64,000 bases of DNA from contig CAZFJL010000007.1 of assembly GCA_964518905.1 (NCBI GenBank), positions 33,144 to 97,143 of the forward strand. Direction: 5' to 3'. Positions 63,843-64,000 of this stretch are shown piece after piece (the first letter of the stretch is position 1; the number at the start of each line of letters is the position of its first letter). A program made the translations under genes and the position numbers. A model generated the notes under the pieces. That model made no database searches, was not told the origin of the DNA, and worked only from the letters and a program-made list of their open reading frames with translations. Source of the stretch: RDYZ01 sp964518905 (GTDB lineage Bacteria > Cyanobacteriota > Cyanobacteriia > Cyanobacteriales > Geitlerinemataceae).

Positions 63843-63997
63843 CCAGGGCAAACGTATACTCCCAATGAATGCCCTCATCCCCCGACCCCTTCTCCCAAAA
63901 TGGGAGAAGGGGAGCAAGATTTTAAGAATCAAAGTCCCTCTCCCGGCCTGGGAGAGGGATTTAGGGTGAGGGTCTGCCGAGTATGCGTTTGCCCTGG
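63843..63997. mobile_element. MITE-like element with terminal inverted repeats
   Basis: CCAGGGCAAACGTATACTC (63843-63861) and GAGTATGCGTTTGCCCTGG (63979-63997) are inverted repeats of 19 bp with one mismatch. Inside are two hairpins: CCCCTTCTCCC...GGGAGAAGGGG and CCCTCTCCC...GGGAGAGGG. The internal wording (TTTAGGGTGAGGG) is a widespread cyanobacterial repeat. No coding sequence is present. The right flank is cut by the window end, so a target-site duplication cannot be judged. Confidence 0.65.
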
Positions 63998-64000
63998 TTT

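Overview
The window looks like chromosomal DNA from a cyanobacterium. It is rich in the HIP1-type octamer GCGATCGC and in shorter CGATCG. It also carries a set of genes typical of that phylum: ldpA next to a Ycf45-like AAA/R3H ATPase, RNase E with an arginine-rich C-terminal tail next to rnhB, hemJ, a GlgA-type glycogen synthase, the PDZ/radical-SAM protein of the TIGR03279 type, and a biliverdin-type phytochrome with an Rcp response regulator. Most genes are GC-rich. The stretch at about 32.7-39.5 kb is visibly more AT-rich and has a different gene content. The species cannot be named from the sequence alone.

Region by region. 1-2.3 kb (minus strand): truncated ABC-2 permease, L,D-transpeptidase, thiD. 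2.5-4.7 kb: a membrane/coiled-coil protein of unknown function, two dispersed repeats and an FMN-binding Pnpox-like protein. 4.7-10.4 kb: uppS, then ldpA, the Ycf45-like ATPase and an MFS transporter. 10.5-14.6 kb (minus): nucleotide-sugar epimerase, rnhB, rne with a long leader. 15.3-21.2 kb: membrane protein, glgA, radical-SAM protein, double-domain SagB-type dehydrogenase. 21.2-27.5 kb (minus): proB, nth, rseP-like protease, ppc, with two recognisable terminators. 28.4-32.6 kb: a four-repeat SGNH/DUF1574-like protein and a DrrA-type ABC ATPase.

32.7-39.5 kb is an accessory island on the minus strand. It holds a PLD-SNF2 helicase of defence type and a UPF0175/DUF3368 toxin-antitoxin pair. 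A 255-bp duplicate of the helicase 5' end lies on the far side of that pair. A sigma-70 factor carries an N-terminal domain that resembles the N-terminus of Eco57I-type restriction methylases. Just upstream of it is the relic C-terminus of such a methylase. The simplest reading is a broken and rearranged methylase-helicase defence locus in which a sigma factor has acquired, or shares, a defence-protein domain.

39.5-50.7 kb holds hemJ, a very large CBS-PAS-GAF-kinase-REC-HPt sensor, cdsA, cbiT, ychF and a Kef-type antiporter. 50.9-61.2 kb is a signalling cluster: a CphB-type bacteriophytochrome, its Rcp-like regulator, two tandem REC-GAF-kinase hybrids whose GAF domains carry both cysteines expected of DXCF cyanobacteriochromes, and a REC-kinase-REC protein. 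The phospho-acceptor histidine is lost in two of the three downstream kinases (Pro in one, Tyr in the other), while their receiver aspartates are kept. This suggests one active phosphorelay kinase flanked by two pseudokinases. recG and a small MITE-like repeat end the window.

The two places most worth following up are the sigma-factor/helicase island and the red/far-red plus putative blue-green photoreceptor cluster with pseudokinases.
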